Below, piece by piece: positions 53,430 to 64,000 of a DNA stretch of 64,000 nt; position 1 is the first letter of the stretch, and the number at the start of each line of letters is the position of its first letter. The translations under genes and the position numbers were made by a program. The stretch is taken from assembly GCA_963920525.1 (NCBI GenBank), contig OY986437.1:109298715-109362714 (forward strand). The letters run 5' to 3'. The notes under the pieces are model-generated. The model made no database searches. It had not been told where the DNA came from and saw nothing but the letters and a program-made list of their open reading frames with translations. The stretch is from Dichetophora obliterata (taxonomy: Eukaryota > Arthropoda > Insecta > Diptera > Sciomyzidae).

Positions 53430-53606
53430 GTGGAATAGTCTCTGTACGATCGTACTTCCTGGCAGTTTTGAGCTTTGTAAATTTAAAACAAATTTTTACC
53501 GACACTACTTCATTTAGTCACCCTCCAACTAACTATAAACCATCTTCAGATGCCCAATGCTTATACATTTATAGGGGAGCATCAACTGAGGTTGGTTCAT
53601 TCTAAT
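53430..53606 (+). mobile_element. 3' end fragment of the jockey-like LINE
   Basis: It matches the 3' end of the element at 8330-9366 in the opposite orientation (CCTGGCAGTTTTGAGCTTTG, then TTTAC/TTCACCGACACTACT). It encodes remnants GSFELCKFKTNFYRHYF. About 177 bp, strongly 5'-truncated. Confidence 0.8.
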
Positions 53607-53855
53607 GTTGAAGTCAAGATTTACAAAATTTTTAAATTTAACAATAAACGTATATGAAACTTTTTAAATACGCTAAAAAATTGGAATGCCAATCAATAAA
53701 ATTCTATGAAATATTTTTGACAAACATTAGAGTGCACCATCGATCATTGACACTTAGTAAAGGGTGTTTTTTACAGAGTGATAAAAGTTGAGATCATAAT
53801 AAAACATAGTAATATATTTGTAATATCAATGAAACGGGCTTTATTGGATATAAAA

Positions 53856-54440
53856 TTTTATGACATTAATGCATAAATATGACTTCGGCCATGTGGCCGC
53901 CACGGCTGGCGCGTACAAGGCGCAATCTGGAACACAAATTTTCACAAACTTTTCGCAGCATTTGCGGCCGTATCTCGCCGATAACTCTTCGAATGTTGAT
54001 TTCCAGGTGTTCAATTGTTTGTGGTTTATCGACGTAGACAAGTGACTTTACATAACCCCAAAGAAAATAATCCAATGGGGTTAAATCACACGATCTTGGG
54101 GCAAATTATTTGGGCCATTTCGTGAAATTATTTTTTCGTCAAAAGTTTCCTTGAGTAAATCAATTGTAGCGCCCGCTATGTGGCATGTGTCTCCGTCCTG
54201 TTGGAACCACATATAAGCAAGATTAATGCCAGCTAATTGAGGTACGAAAAAAATTCGAATCATGTTCCTATACCGTTCACCATTGACAGTTTTCTGACCA
54301 TCATCGTTTTTGAAGACATATGGGCCAATGACTCCGCCAGCCCATAAAGTGCACCAAACAGTAATTTTCTGTGGATGTAATGGTGTTTCGACAAAAGCTT
54401 GTGGATTCTCCTCACTAAAAAATACGACAATTCTGTTTAT
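53856..54440 (-). pseudogene. Mariner-family transposase, C-terminal two thirds
   Basis: After the RTE insertion the frame continues NKQNCRIFF..ENPQAFVET, ITVWCTLWAGGVIGPYVF, NGERYRNMIRIFFVPQL, MWFQQDGDTCHIAGATIDLL (second Asp), a frameshift at about 54100, then PRSCDLTPLDYFLWGYVKSL (third Asp) and KPQTIEHLEINIRRVIGEIR to the end SRGGHMAEVIFMH. The third catalytic region is intact in its own frame. The frameshift alone would inactivate the protein even without the RTE. Confidence 0.88.
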
Positions 54441-54450
54441 TTACGTACCC

Positions 54451-57189
54451 TTACTACTTACTTAATTGGCGCTACAACCGTATGTCGGTCTTGGCCTCAT
54501 CTAAGAATTTGCGCCAGCCATTTCTATCTTTCGCTTGCTGGCGCCAGTTCGTCAGGTTGTCCTCTACTTGGTCTTTCCAATGTAGATGCAGTCGTCGTCT
54601 TCTGCATTGCCGCTCGATTTTAATGCACTTGACTACGTCGATGTCAGCGTACAGCTCATACAGTTCATTATTCCACCGTATTCGGTACTCGCCATTGACG
54701 CAGATTGGTCCGTAGATCTTACGAAGAATCTTTCTCTCGAATGCTCCTAAAGTCTTTTCATCCAAACTGCTCAGCGTCCAAGTTTGTGATGCGTAAAGTA
54801 GGACGGTCATAATGAGCGATATATAGAGCGTGATTTTCGTTCGTCGAGAGAGGGCTCTGCTTCTCAATTGCCTACTGAGCCGAAAGCAACACCTGTTGGC
54901 AAGAGTTATTCTTCGTTTGATCTCAATGCTAATGTTGTTGGTAGAGTTTATGCTGGATCCTAGATAAACGAAGTCCTTTACAACCTCGAAGGTGGTATTG
55001 TCAACTGCAACGTGGGTTCCAAGACGCTGGGACTGTTTGTTTGTTGACACCAAGTATTTCACCTTATCTGTATTCGCTGCCAGACCCATTCGACTTGACT
55101 CTCTTTCCTTTGTGCCACTACGTCACAGACAGCAGCTCGGATGATCTTTTCCATCATTAGGTTGAAAAAGTCGCACGATAAGGAATCACCTTGTCTGAAA
55201 CTTCGTTTGGTAACAAATGGTGGGGAGAGGTCCTTCCCGATTTTAACTGCGCTGCTGGTGTTGCTCAGTGTCATCCTGCAAAGTCGTATTAGTTTTGCAG
55301 GAAAACCAAATTCAGACATGGTGGAGTACAGGTGATTCCTTATTGGGCTATCGAAGGCGGCTTTGTAGTCGACAAAAGGATGGTGGGTGTCGACTTGTTT
55401 TTCTTGAGTCTTCTCCAAGATTTGAATGAATTTAAGTAGAGCTTCGCCCCCGTTCTTAAACAGCTCAGCAGGTAAGCCATCAGCTCCCTCGGCTTTGTTA
55501 TTTTTAAGCTGTCAGAACTTCAACATAGTCGGGCAGCGGAACCTCGACGCTGTCATCTGAAATTGGGGTTTCCAGAATATCAACTCTATTGGCGGGATTG
55601 TTGTCAGCATCGCCATTTAGAAGCTTAGATAAATGTTCCCTCCATAACGTCAGCGTACTCTGGACATCTGTCACTAGATTACCGTTTTCATCCTTGCAGG
55701 AAGTGGCCCCGGTTTAAAACCATCGGCAAGGCGTCTTATTTTTTCGAAAAATTTTCGGGCCTCATTCCTGTCACCATACATCTCAATCTTCTCCTGCTCT
55801 CGCTTTTCTGCCTCTCTTTTTTTCCCAGCTGAAAATACGTCTCTCTTCCCTCCTCTTTTTGATTTACGACTGCAGGGTGGCTTTGTAGGTGGCGTCGTTC
55901 TCTGCAGTTGCGTCGCGACACTCCTGGTAGTACTACTGGTTTCGGCGAGGGCGGTGGTAGCCAATCACCTCTTCAGCAGCCGCACGCATGGAGTTGGAAA
56001 TGTGTGCATATATCATCGATTGGAGGAGTGCTTTGAAGCAGAAGTAAGAGTCGAGTGGCGAAAGCTTCAGCTGTCTGTTTCGATTGCAGCTTGTCGACGT
56101 CTAGCTTTCTCTGTGTAGAGTTGCGTGTATTCTTAGCTGCGCACAGACGTGTACGGATCTTGGCTGCAACAAGATAGTGATACGAGTCAATGTTTGCACC
56201 ACGGAGCGTGCGTACATCCAATACACTGGAAGAGTGCCTTCCGTCGATCAAAACGTGCTTAATTTGATTTTTGGTTTTTTGATCAGGGGATCAGTGGCTT
56301 AATGAATATTGAGATGCTTGAATCTAGTGCTGCTTACGACCATGTTTCGTGCTGCAGCGAAGTCAATCAGCCACATTCCGTTGTCGGAGGTGTTGTCGTG
56401 GAGGCTGAACTTTACGACTGTTGGAACAAAAATATTTTCCTTGCCCACCTTAGCGTTGAGATCACCAAACATGATTTTTACGTTGTGACGGGGGCAGCGC
56501 TCGTAAGCAATTTCAAGCGCTCGTCGAAAATTTCCTTGATCTCATCGTCCTTGTCTTCTGTCGAAGCGTACGCAAATATTAGGCTTATATTAAAAAATTT
56601 AACCTTGATGCGGATTGTGGCAAGTCGTTCATTCACAGGTGTGAATCGCAGGACGTGGAGTCTCTTGCCAACTACAAATATGCATCCAAACTCTTGCTTC
56701 TCCGCATGGCCGCTGTAGTAGATATCGCAGGGTGCATGCCGAATGCAACCCTGTCCCTTCCATCGCATATCTTGGATAGCAGTGATATCAGCTTTTTATC
56801 TTTCCAAGACATCAGTCAGTTGGATAGAGGCACCTTCCCAATTAAGGGTTCGGACATTTCAGGTGTATATCCGCAAATCATTATCAGTTTTTCGTTTGCG
56901 GTTGTCGTCATCAGATTTGGGGATCATTTTTCTTCTTTTCTCATTTGCTTTCATTGAAATGCGTTTTTACGGGTGGGCTTCAAACCCGACGCACAACCTA
57001 TTTTAAGCCTAGGGAGGCCCGCCGCTCAGATTAGCCACCAAACTAACGGTTGTCAGTTTTGACGTTGCCCAGGAAACACCACGTGGAGGTTTGAGTCGGC
57101 TTGAGGCGATTTCACAAAGATTATGCTGGCCTCGCCAGGTTGAGACAGTCAGCCATGTTACATTGTAAAGGTTCACCCCCAGATTCCCA
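54451..57189 (-). mobile_element. RTE-clade non-LTR retrotransposon (2739 bp), nested
   Basis: An exact 10-bp target-site duplication TTACGTACCC flanks it (54441-54450 and 57190-57199). Its 3' end on the minus strand is AATTAAGTAAGTAGTAA, the short tandem-repeat type tail usual for RTE rather than poly(A). The body encodes an AP-type endonuclease and reverse transcriptase remnant. Inserted into the mariner transposase gene, so it is younger than that element. Confidence 0.9.
54472..56770 (-). pseudogene. RTE endonuclease-reverse transcriptase, broken
   Basis: Minus-strand pieces in order. Endonuclease: FVVGKRLHVLRFTPVNERLA, IRIKVKFFNISLIFAYAST, then EDKDDEIKEIFDERL (56770-56478). Linker (56251-55680): KKREAEKREQEKIEMYGDRN. 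RT: FVDYKAAFDSPIRNHLYSTM, KRSFRQGDSLSCDFFNLMME (55418-55100). C-terminus: MGLAANTDKVKYLVST, FVYLGSSINSTNNISIEIKR, LYASQTWTLSSLDEKTLGAF, ERKILRKIYGP (55089-54472). The segment that should hold the catalytic YADD box is deleted between CDVVAQ and RKESRMGLAAN at about 55090, so reverse transcriptase activity is lost. Several frameshifts as well. Confidence 0.88.
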
Positions 57190-57199
57190 TTACGTACCC

Positions 57200-57690
57200 A
57201 TTCAACCAAAAATGGGCTTCTTGAGAAAATAAAATTTTCCATGGAAATTCAAAATCAATATCAATTTGTGCTTCAGCCCATTCGCCGAATTGGTGGCGCA
57301 TACGATGGTCGTTTGGCTTTAATTCCTGCACAAGTTGAATCTTAAAAGGTTTTAAGCCAAGATCTTTTCGTAAAATCTTCCATTAAGTGGAAGGACACAA
57401 CCCCAGTTGCTGAGAACGGCGACGAATTGATTGATTAGGATCATCTTCAATGCTTTCTTGTACAGCGGCTACATATTCTTCAGTGTGAACTGTTTGGCGT
57501 CTCACGGGATGCACATTATCAGTAACAGTAACAGAAAACGATCTATTGTTCTTCGAATTAGCAGCTCTGAAGGACGATTATGTACGCCATAAAATGGACG
57601 AAGTGCACGATAAGTTTGACGAACAGAACCATTATTTAGATTAAAAATTTGCACAATTTGCACGCGTTGCTCTGGTTTAAGTCGATCCAT
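57200..57690 (-). pseudogene. Mariner-family transposase, N-terminal third
   Basis: Starts MDRLKPEQRVQIVQIFNLNN then GSVRQTYRALRPFYG and NRPSELLIRRTI, the helix-turn-helix DNA-binding domain. It is then disturbed near 57510. It continues VRRQTVHTEEYVAAVQESIE and RRRSQQLGL and reaches FSQEAHFWLNGYV, the first catalytic segment. The first Asp appears replaced (FSQEAHF against FSDEAHF in relatives). The RTE is inserted right after GYV. Confidence 0.85.
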
Positions 57691-57804
57691 AACAAAATGT
57701 CAAAGTAAATTTAACAAAAAACAATTATCAACTGTTAAATAAGTGGTCAAATAAAGCAGTGATGCCAACTCACAGTTGTATCACTCTATAAAAAACACCC
57801 TTTA

Positions 57805-59506
57805 GTTATAAAACTAAATCAAAGGGCGTCACAAAAACAGGGAAGGTATTTGTATAGTGTATAATTTCTGTATTTCAGGTCCTTAATTGTTTCAAATAAC
57901 TACTATACATTTGTGGGGAAGTTGTCAAATTAAAACTGGGAAAATAACAAAGGAGCTAAGGAAGCTTCGCAAAGTTTCGCTCTTTTCAAGTCTTCTTCCA
58001 TTACTTAGCCGATATTTTAGATGTTAGCGCTTCAATTTTTTATTGAATTTTATGTTTTATTGGAGTATGGTTTCTGGTATATTTTTACAAAAACGCATAA
58101 GAATTCACCATACAGCTGCAAAAATGGTTCGTTGTATAAGCAAATTATCAAACTGAGCAATTTTTTTACATCTAAAAACACATCATAAAAAAAATCAAGA
58201 ACATTATGAAAAAATTATTTCAGCAATAAATTAAACTTCAGCTCAAAAGTTCACACCAGAGATTGTAATTTATTCATTTAATTAATAATTTTTATGCATT
58301 CGTAGCGTGAACACGTGAATATGAAGTAACTGTGTAGCATACTTTGTGATAAATTAACACCCTATAATTATTTTGATTGCTTAAATTGCTCGATTTTATT
58401 TTTCTTGAAACGTGTTTTTCCACTACAAAGAATAACAAAAAGGCTTAGCTAAAATATTTGTAGTTCTCAACCACGAATGATTTCAGTTTTGTTTTGACAC
58501 TTTATACAATATATTTGAAACAACTTATAATTTTCGAGTTTTTTTCAGCAGTGTGATATTCAGTGAATTTTGATGAGAGTGAACGGCTTCAAAAAAACTT
58601 TAAATTGTTAAATTTTCTGTTTGTTGTTTTCTGACATTGCTTAGATTTTGTTGTTGTCATTGCTTTGCCAAAAACCACACTAACATATTTTTAGCTTAAT
58701 CTAGGTTTAAAGATTTTAATGAATTTAATTTGTAGTTTTGACTTTATGTGGGAGTAAAAACTTTGTTGTATATGTAAGTAAATGTACTATGCTGTTGTTG
58801 TGTTATTGTTGTTATTGTTGCTTTGTATATCATTGCAACTGACAAATTGTTCATTAAGCTATCTATTTCATCTGCATTCAATTTTGTAATAAGATTTGCA
58901 ATCTTTTCGAATAGACTTTAATTGATCTGGCATGCAATGCGAAGATACTGTTGTGACTTAATGAACAAATTATTTTGAAATTATTTAAGATTCAATTCAG
59001 AAAGTTTACAGTCACTTTTTAATTCTTTTATGTTATGAAATCGAATTCAGTGTCGCGAACTGAATATTTAAAGAAATGTATTAGTTAATACTGAAAGCAT
59101 TAAATATTTCAAATCAATAAATTGAACAGCCTAGCCAACAGCCACAAATAACGTAGAAAATAATTTTAAAACATTTAAAATTTATAATATAAGCAAAAGT
59201 TAAAATCCTAATATTATTCCAAATTTTATTATATATTTGGATTTGGATTTTAGAAAAATGTGTTGAATTGAAAATATATAATTTAAGCAATTATGAGATA
59301 AAAGATCTAAAGCGTAACTGTCAATATGTATGCTCTGAGATTATTGTAAGAATATTATTACATCGTTTGATTTTTAAAATTAAAATCTTAATTAGCTTAT
59401 TTCTTAAAAAATAGCCAGAAATGAACTTAATGCTCTTTCTAGAAATTTTTAAGCTGTTTCTAAATTTGTTTAATTTATCTATTTGTTTAGAAATGAACCT
59501 CATATA
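57805..59506. other. Gene-free AT-rich stretch
   Basis: No gene seen. A GTT-type microsatellite lies at 58792-58822. Confidence 0.4.
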
Positions 59507-59508
59507 TA

Positions 59509-59720
59509 CACGGTTGAAAATCTTGGACTAAAGTTTAGTCCAGATGAAATATTACTGCATATTTTTAAATCTTTTGGTTTAAAATTAAAACTTAAATACT
59601 AACTCGTAACTAAAAATCTACTGTACTAAAATTTAAGCCAAATAAATATTACAGCGCCTTTTTTTGCTTTTTGGTCTAAATTTAATGATAATTCTGTATT
59701 AATTTTTTGTTTTTAATACA
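59509..59720. mobile_element. One-ended MITE related to the 27855-28234 element
   Basis: CACGGTTGAAAATCTTGGAC follows TA at 59507-59508 and matches the other MITE's end. TTTAGTCCA/TGGACTAAA words recur. The partner end was not found. Confidence 0.5.
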
Positions 59721-60203
59721 ATTTGGAATAAAGTACATTTGGATACTAAATTTTAATAAGAGATTGTGTGGTTATGCTCTTATGATTTTATCTAATTACT
59801 TAAATAATGATTAGCGCATTAAATATGCTCAACTTTTAATTGGGTACCCTAGCGACACAATAGAAAAATAATTATTGAAATAGCGCCTGCCGTTCTCAGC
59901 TCTGAGCTGACGAACATAAGTGAGTCTCCTTTTATATACACACTATTATACTAAGTATGAAAAAATAAAATATGTATAAAAAAAAAAACAGTAAATGCAG
60001 TAACCCAATCAGTTTTTACAAATTCTAAATTTTTTCGTGCTTTGTGGTTTACAATGAGCCAGTCTTCTAAATCATTTCACGTCAGCTAAATGTGAAATAT
60101 ATATGGCTTTAATTTTTTCCCTCAACTAATGAGTTGCAGATTTTTGCAATTTTATTCCACGCTATTTCTGTTCAAGATTCTTTAAATTGAAAAGCATTCT
60201 TCT
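59721..60203. other. Gene-free spacer
   Basis: AT-rich, nothing supportable. Confidence 0.35.
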
Positions 60204-62343
60204 TAGATAAGATTCTTACCCCTACGCCGAGTGACAATCTTGAAGTAGGGTTGGGAGCATCGTTTTTTTTTAATTCACTTCTAATAGCATTTTTCTGGTG
60301 CTTTAATTCATAAATAAAAAAAGCTGTGCAAGGAGAAGGTCCACAATTGATTTCTTCAGGTGGCGCCACGCCCTAGAATGTCCGCATATCGTAATAATTC
60401 GACTGTTTCGTAGTTGTTTGATAAAAATTGATCTCAATAAAAGCGTATGCACTAAAGATCAGTGAAACAATTTTTTTATTATTGAAGTATATGTATACTA
60501 TGTGAAAAAAAATCGAAATCATAAATATATATACAATTCTATTTTCAAGACGATATTTTAAACAGATTTTAGGAAATTTTTTTTTAAATTCGTGAGATTA
60601 TCGCACTTTCTGAAAGAGTGCGCCAACTAAAAAATGTATTAAGTATAAGTAGTAGTAGCACTATTCAACACCTTCAATTTAAAAGTTATAAGAAATCTCT
60701 AAGTGCTAAGCGAAACCATATTTGAGATTGTTAATACACCCCCAAATTTAATTTAACCGAGAAAAAAACAATTTTTTGCTACTTGACACATTACGCAATC
60801 ACCAACTCCGCAATTTTTCAACCGATTTTCGATTTAGAAACGGTTTTGGAAAGATGGACGATATTAATGTAGATATACATGTTATGTAAGATATACATTA
60901 ATTTTTTTCGTTCTGAATTTTACTTTCAGACAATAGTTAAATTTATAGTTATTCTTAACAAAACTTTGGCAGTAAATAATCATTAAAGTTAAAAAATATT
61001 GAAAAAAGGTAAAAATGTTAGGTTTACAACTCAAAAAATTCTTATTCCAGCAATAAATATATTGTATTAAGGAAAGTATAATCTTTTGTCTTTTCAAAAC
61101 CGTTACATCGAAAATCTGTTAAAACTTGCTGAGTTGCTGATTGTGTAATGTGCCATGTACTAAAAAAAATCCTGTTTTTAACAGTAAAATCAAATTTTGG
61201 GGTGAATTAAAAATTTCAAATATGGTTTCGTATTGTACTTGACCTGACCTATAACCTAGACTATGCCACTTAAAAAAGAGTAAAAGTACATTTCCACTGT
61301 AGCACCGTGTAATAAAAAAAAACTGGCCATTTCAGCCCTTGGAAGGACTTTGACGTAGCTTCTATTGATCAATTGTGTTGTGCGTGTTATTAAATGTTTG
61401 ATCACAAATGACCGAGAACTCGACCTACGTGTTTTATGCCGACTCCGAACGGCTTATGTTCTCAAAAAGCTTTACATGGCAATTTTTTACTCTCTGAGGT
61501 TTGCCATTGTCTTCAGAGAGGTGACGACCGAACAGAAAAATTAATTCAATTGAAAAAAACTTTCTGTCTGAGCTGGAATTGAACACGGGCTACCGTGGTT
61601 CTTTAGCTTAGGGGCTACTCACTCTACCCACTAGTCTACGGCCGCCACAGTACCATGTAATCAATTATCATAATAATCTAAATACTATAAGAATGAAATT
61701 AAAAAATATTAATTCAGAAATATTGATTTAAAATCGATAAAATATGTAAAATCGTACATTCTACTCACTTAAATCTGGAGTTGAAATATCCAGAGATGAA
61801 AAATGAGCGTTCGCAGATCTGAAACTCTAGAATAAAAAACTCTTAAAAATACTATAACTTTGATTCCAGAGCACTTAGAGACTTCTAATAACTTTTAAAT
61901 TGAAGGTGTAGAATAGTTATACTACAACTTATACTAAATACATTTTTTAATTGGCGAACTCTTTCAGAAAGTGCGATATTCTCACGAATTTGAAGAAAAA
62001 TTTTCCTAAAATCTGTTTAAAATATCGTCCTGAAAATAGAATTGTATATATATTTATGATTTCGATTTTTTTTTTCACATAGTCTTCCTATACTTCAGTA
62101 ATAAAAAAATTTTTTCACTGATCTTTAGTGCATACGCTTTTATAGAGATCAATATTCATCAAACAACTACGCAAAAGTCGAATTTTTACGATATGCGAAC
62201 ATTCTAGGGCGTGGCGCCACCTGAAGAAATCAATTGTGCACTTTCTCCTTGCTTAGGTTTTTTATTTATGAATTAAAGTACCAGAAAAATGCTATTAGAA
62301 GTGAATTAAAAAAAGATGCACCCTATTGTAGGGGCTTAAGTTG
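60204..62343. repeat. Giant imperfect palindrome (about 2.1 kb)
   Basis: The outer arms 60204-60720 and about 61850-62343 are reverse complements. For example CAGGTGGCGCCACGCCCTAG reads on the left and CTAGGGCGTGGCGCCACCTG on the right. The inner arms 60713-60862 and 61090-61246 continue the pairing (GATTGTTAATACACCCCCAA with its mirror). A loop of about 227 bp (60863-61089) remains. The total arm is about 650 bp at roughly 85%. The right arm is broken by a ~600-bp insertion (61247-61850) that carries a SINE. It could be a foldback/MITE-type element (outer ends CCCCTAC...GTAGGGG) or an inverted duplication. Confidence 0.85.
61314..61650 (-). repeat. tRNA-derived SINE (337 bp)
   Basis: On the minus strand it starts CTGTGGCGGCCGTAGACTAG, followed by a tRNA-like A box region and B box GTTCAATTCC (61584-61575), then a unique body and a T-rich tail. 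Flanks CACCGTGTAAT (61303-61313) and TACCATGTAAT (61651-61661) match at 9 of 11, an aged target-site duplication. It lies in the right arm of the palindrome. The SINE head at 3562 is related. Confidence 0.75.
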
Positions 62344-63601
62344 AAATGACGCAATGCTGCTGGCGGAGTGGTTCATCCTTGTAGGGTCTTACCTTACGAC
62401 TTTGCGGAGCCTGCAATGCAGATTACCATTGCGGTAATCGGCAAGGGTGATCCAGACGGCAGTTTTACACCTGAGAAGTGGAGGAGCGTTGATGTCAAGA
62501 TGTCTTCATTGTTCATCACGCTTATGAAGGATTTTCCCGCTTGGGGTCCTTCCTGTAGCGACATCAAAACCACGGCTACGTGAAGCTGGCCGCATACGCC
62601 TACCAAAGTTTTTCGGACCCTGATTGATAACAAAAGTTACCAATCTTAAGTCCCCATTTGGCTCTTCAACCCATGTCACCTTCCAGTTCCACCCATGTCA
62701 CGAACCGTTTGGATGACAAGAAGGCCAGGGACTCCTGATTGATAACAAAAGTAACCAATCTTAAGTCCCCATTTGGCTCTTCAACCCATGTCACCTTCCA
62801 GTTCGCTGTTGGCAGACCGCAGTTTCCTAATCTGATCGTCTCCAGGATTGTCTGAGGATCAGAGTATCAGGCGGGGACAATCCTGGAGACGATCAGATTA
62901 GGAAACTGCGATCTGCCAACAGCAAACTGGAAGGTGACATGGGTTGAAGAGCCAAATGGGGACTTAAGATTGGGTAACTTTTGTTATCATTCAGGAGTCC
63001 CTGGCCTTCTTGTCATTCAAACAGTTCGTTGTGGATTTTGGGTTCTCATCGATCACACTGAGGATCTATTAGAAAGATGAAGCATCGTTGGAGGAAGAGC
63101 AGGCTTCTAAACAAATTAAAGATGTCTCTTCGCCTATACAAACCTGCCCCCTGCACCAGAACCTGAGGGTGGAGGCCCCATGATGGAACTGGCGCAGACC
63201 TTCGGGTTGCCCTACTTAGAGGATGACCTCCTTAAATCGGACGATGAGTCCGACACAACAGTCGTTGAGGTTAAGTTGTCTACTAAAAGCCTAGATACTA
63301 ATAGTAGCTCAAATTTAATTCCATCACTCGAAGGCTGCGTCCACCAGCCTAATTTTCCGTCTAACTAACGGTGGAGAATACATCATCCCGATCCAGGAGG
63401 CCGTGGGTAGTCTGCGGCCTGGTATGCGGGCTCAGGACTCCAACATACACGCTAGTGTATACAAAATCACAAGGTAAACTAAGAGCGTGTATTCTAATCA
63501 AAAAAACTTTAAATAGAGATAGGAAAAGTTAACCCTTGGTATCGCAATGGGCCTTATTGGCCTAATTGTGTCTAGTTGGAGGCAGCTACACTAACCTAAC
63601 C
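62344..63601 (+). pseudogene. LINE ORF1-like (DUF4780-type) remnant with inverted duplication
   Basis: The plus strand reads QITIAVIGKGDPDGSFTPEK, WRSVDVKMSSLFITLMKDFP and WGPSCSDIKTT (62397-62580). A later piece at 62900-63060 gives LPTANWKVTWVEEPNGDLRL then a broken tail. These resemble the DUF4780 domain of ORF1 proteins in insect LINEs (pattern ...W..VE..L...PG..PSC.DI, then DWKV.RVE...G..R). A second frame, MMELAQTFGLPYLEDDLLKS (63180-63368), may be a further ORF1 part. The region ends CACTAACCTAACCTAG, a tail form seen at 3' ends of such LINEs. Rearranged and non-functional. Confidence 0.6.
62701..63028. repeat. Inverted duplication with a 23-bp loop (152-bp arms)
   Basis: Arms 62701-62852 and 62876-63028 are reverse complements at better than 95% (GACAATCCTGGAGACGATCA and its mirror at the centre; AAGAAGGCCAGGG at the outside). 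A third, direct partial copy of the left arm is at 62610-62682. It duplicates the WKVTWVEEPNGDLRL coding segment. Confidence 0.85.
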
Positions 63602-64000
63602 TAGATAAGATAAATTTCTGCTGCCTTAAAAACAGCTGATTTCTTAGTGAGTGTAAGGTTTGAATAGCTTTGGCTGCAGCCAGTACGGAAACAGACCTAA
63701 TAGGTAATTGCAATAGAATAGAGAGTGATATTTTGCATGTTATTCTTCTCTCTCGAGCTTCAAAAGTTTGTAAAATAATGCTTTCAAGCAACTTGAAGTT
63801 GAATTGAGTACGGAAACATACCTATGATTTGCATGCATCATATCAATGCAGTGGTGTTAAATTTAACATTTCATAAAACCAACTCAAGCCTGTTATGGTT
63901 CTCACTTTAATTTTATTGATTAAGTTATAAGTTATAAGTTATAAGTTATGATAAAAGAAGTTCTCAGTTGATGGCGATATTGCCATCTTACGAAACTGCA
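63602..64000. other. Gene-free end of window with AAGTTATA microsatellite
   Basis: An 8-bp-period repeat AAGTTATA runs about 63922-63950, four copies. Nothing else supported. Confidence 0.5.

Larger units (their letters stand above)
53760..57802 (-). mobile_element. Mariner-family transposon interrupted by an RTE element
   Basis: TIRs AAGGGTGTTTTTTACAGAGT (53760) and AAGGGTGTTTTTTATAGAGT (from 57802) match at 23 of their first 24 positions, with TA duplications at 53758-53759 and 57803-57804. Removing the 2739-bp RTE and one TSD copy leaves about 1.29 kb, the normal length for the family. The transposase runs on the minus strand from about 57690 to 53856. Confidence 0.92.

Noticed and set aside
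56302..57006. Plus-strand frames of 138, 100 and 87 aa
   Set aside because: Antisense shadows of the RTE endonuclease region, whose motifs read on the minus strand.
62394..62633. 79-aa minus-strand frame
   Set aside because: Shadow of the DUF4780-like frame on the plus strand.

Overview
The window is AT-rich nuclear DNA of a higher dipteran fly. Support comes from an insect cuticular-protein gene with GT-AG introns, DNA transposons of insect type, 5'-truncated non-LTR elements, tRNA-derived SINEs and a Helitron. A tephritid-like fly is plausible from the repeat mix, but the species cannot be fixed from sequence alone. There is no bacterial, viral or CRISPR signal.

Only two host genes are well supported. 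One is an intronless plus-strand gene (12471-13544, 357 aa): a single-pass membrane protein with a Ser/Pro/Arg-rich tail that I do not recognise. The other is a minus-strand RR-1 type cuticular protein gene (about 25830 down to 14309). It has a noncoding first exon behind a TATA box and three coding exons giving 129 aa with a signal peptide and a perfect Rebers-Riddiford chitin-binding motif. The two genes are convergent, 764 bp apart.

The rest is mostly a transposon graveyard. 0.8-5.2 kb: a hAT-type element (TSD CGTTAGTG) carries a second nested hAT (TSD GTTCATAT) and a SINE head. 5.8-10.2 kb: two copies of one mariner family, one with an intact catalytic-domain ORF, then a jockey-like LINE 3' end and a TTAA-flanked MITE. 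11.2-12.2 kb: a 953-bp element with P-element-like ends (CATG..., 8-bp TSD), 292 bp upstream of the 357-aa gene. 14.3-25.8 kb: the cuticle gene, whose introns hold mariner, MITE and LINE pieces. 26.5-29.8 kb: a cluster of non-autonomous inverted-repeat elements, one nested in another. 30.1-32.8 kb: a Tc1-like element fused to a LINE. 36.5-44.7 kb: hAT, piggyBac, Tc1-like, Helitron and an unusual long-TIR DNA transposon (42809-44698). 49.6-53.4 kb: arrays of an AAAATCGCCC-type repeat bracketing two near-perfect inverted repeats. 53.8-57.8 kb: a mariner split by an RTE retrotransposon, both with clean target-site duplications. 60.2-62.3 kb: a giant imperfect palindrome broken by an insertion that carries a SINE. 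62.3-63.6 kb: a LINE ORF1 (DUF4780-like) with an internal inverted duplication.

No multigene system is visible. The most unusual items are the 42.8-44.7 kb transposon with about 265-bp TIRs and a transposase I cannot place, the 60.2-62.3 kb palindrome (a hairpin-RNA candidate), and the P-like element next to the orphan membrane-protein gene. All coordinates of degraded elements are read by eye; TSD and TIR positions were counted base by base.
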